From positions 1-43,224 of the forward strand of contig JAZTVX010000032.1 in NCBI GenBank assembly GCA_045635565.1: 43,224 bases of DNA, in the 5' to 3' direction. This stretch comes from RGIG4140 sp045635565. Lineage in GTDB: Bacteria > Pseudomonadota > Alphaproteobacteria > CAAHEQ01 > UBA3637. Each line of letters begins with the position of its first letter. The first letter of the stretch is position 1. The position numbers and the translations under genes were made by a program. Shown here one piece after another: positions 42,915 through 43,224 of the stretch. Below the pieces are notes generated by a model. That model was not told the DNA's origin. It ran no database searches and saw only the letters and a list, made by a program, of their open reading frames with translations.

Positions 42915-43224
42915 TTACTCTTTCTGACAATACACTTGTCCTGTATTAGCATCTTTATTGGGTGTTCGTGAGGCATTTCGACATAATTGAGCCGATAGTT
43001 CATCCGTGCCGATTTCATTATTGCCGACATCAGTATCTGTATTCCAACAATCACCGTTGATATCTTGCCATTCTTCCGAATCGCATGTTGGAACACAGTA
43101 TTGTTTTTCATCAACGGTTGTCATGATACGACGGTTACAGGAATTGCACAATAAGGTAGCATCTTGTCCTGTCGTTTCCACTTTAACAGCACTCGTTGAA
43201 CAACTGGTGCAACCTGTCGGCGTT
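42915..43224 (-). CDS. C-terminal part of a third cysteine-rich prepilin-like protein (cut by window edge)
   Basis: The reading frame is open to the window end, so the gene begins beyond it; about 102 C-terminal residues are visible. They start TPTGCTSCST and include LLCNSCNRRIMTTVDEKQYC and EEWQDINGDCWNTDTDVGNN. The end of the gene at 14-2803 has the same order of features: a CxxCxxR segment, then (S/E)xWQDINGxC, then IGTD...LC. It therefore looks like a paralogue of that protein. The prepilin leader is outside the window, so that part is inferred. An internal ATG at 43181 should not be taken as the start. Confidence 0.8.
   Translation of the reverse strand, partial: TPTGCTSCSTSAVKVETTGQDATLLCNSCNRRIMTTVDEKQYCVPTCDSEEWQDINGDCWNTDTDVGNNEIGTDELSAQLCRNASRTPNKDANTGQVYCQKE

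Overview
The window looks like the chromosome of a low-GC, host-associated alphaproteobacterium, probably from the uncultured gut lineages often labelled Azospirillum-like or RF32-like. This is inferred from gene content: a maf - RNase E/G - yacG run, a DksA with two cysteines, an alphaproteobacterial-type PhoB, VirB3/VirB4/VirD4 secretion genes with several ankyrin proteins, and large cysteine-rich proteins behind a type IV prepilin-like leader. No rRNA operon, phage, insertion sequence or CRISPR array was seen.

Left part (1-8.5 kb). A giant cysteine-rich prepilin-like gene is followed by a minus-strand tRNA-Ser(CGA). Behind that tRNA lies a tandem array of 122-125 bp units, each carrying the tRNA's 5' half. 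A six-gene minus-strand operon follows: DUF2157 protein, GDYXXLXY protein, class II aldolase, a small unknown protein, rpe and phoB. tRNA-Glu lies beyond it.

Middle (8.5-28.2 kb). This holds a second prepilin-like protein with two lectin-like modules, an acyltransferase, virB3-virB4 with a putative HExxH metallopeptidase, rpmG, and two tandem ankyrin genes. On the minus strand follows a secreted Thr/Ser-rich protein containing exactly 42 periods of a 36-bp repeat. A minus-strand operon runs prfB - DUF47 - PiT phosphate transporter - YhdP/AsmA-like protein. Here prfB needs a programmed +1 frameshift at a canonical site.

Right part (28.4-43.2 kb). A second secretion cluster has two membrane proteins, virD4, a protein with an HNH/Endo VII-like segment, a SMI1/KNR4 (SUKH) protein and an ankyrin protein. 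It reads like a coupling protein followed by an effector/immunity pair. Then come dksA, maf, RNase E/G-like, yacG and tRNA-Phe. The minus strand carries a DUF805 protein, a short alkaline phosphatase, a transglutaminase-like protein, a large DEAH helicase, another ankyrin protein, and the C-terminal end of a third cysteine-rich protein cut by the window edge.

Two themes link the genes. One is phosphate: phoB, PiT, DUF47 and alkaline phosphatase. The other is interaction with other cells: split type IV secretion genes, ankyrin proteins, cysteine-rich prepilin-like proteins and the repeat protein. All function calls come from reading motifs by eye; no database search was possible.
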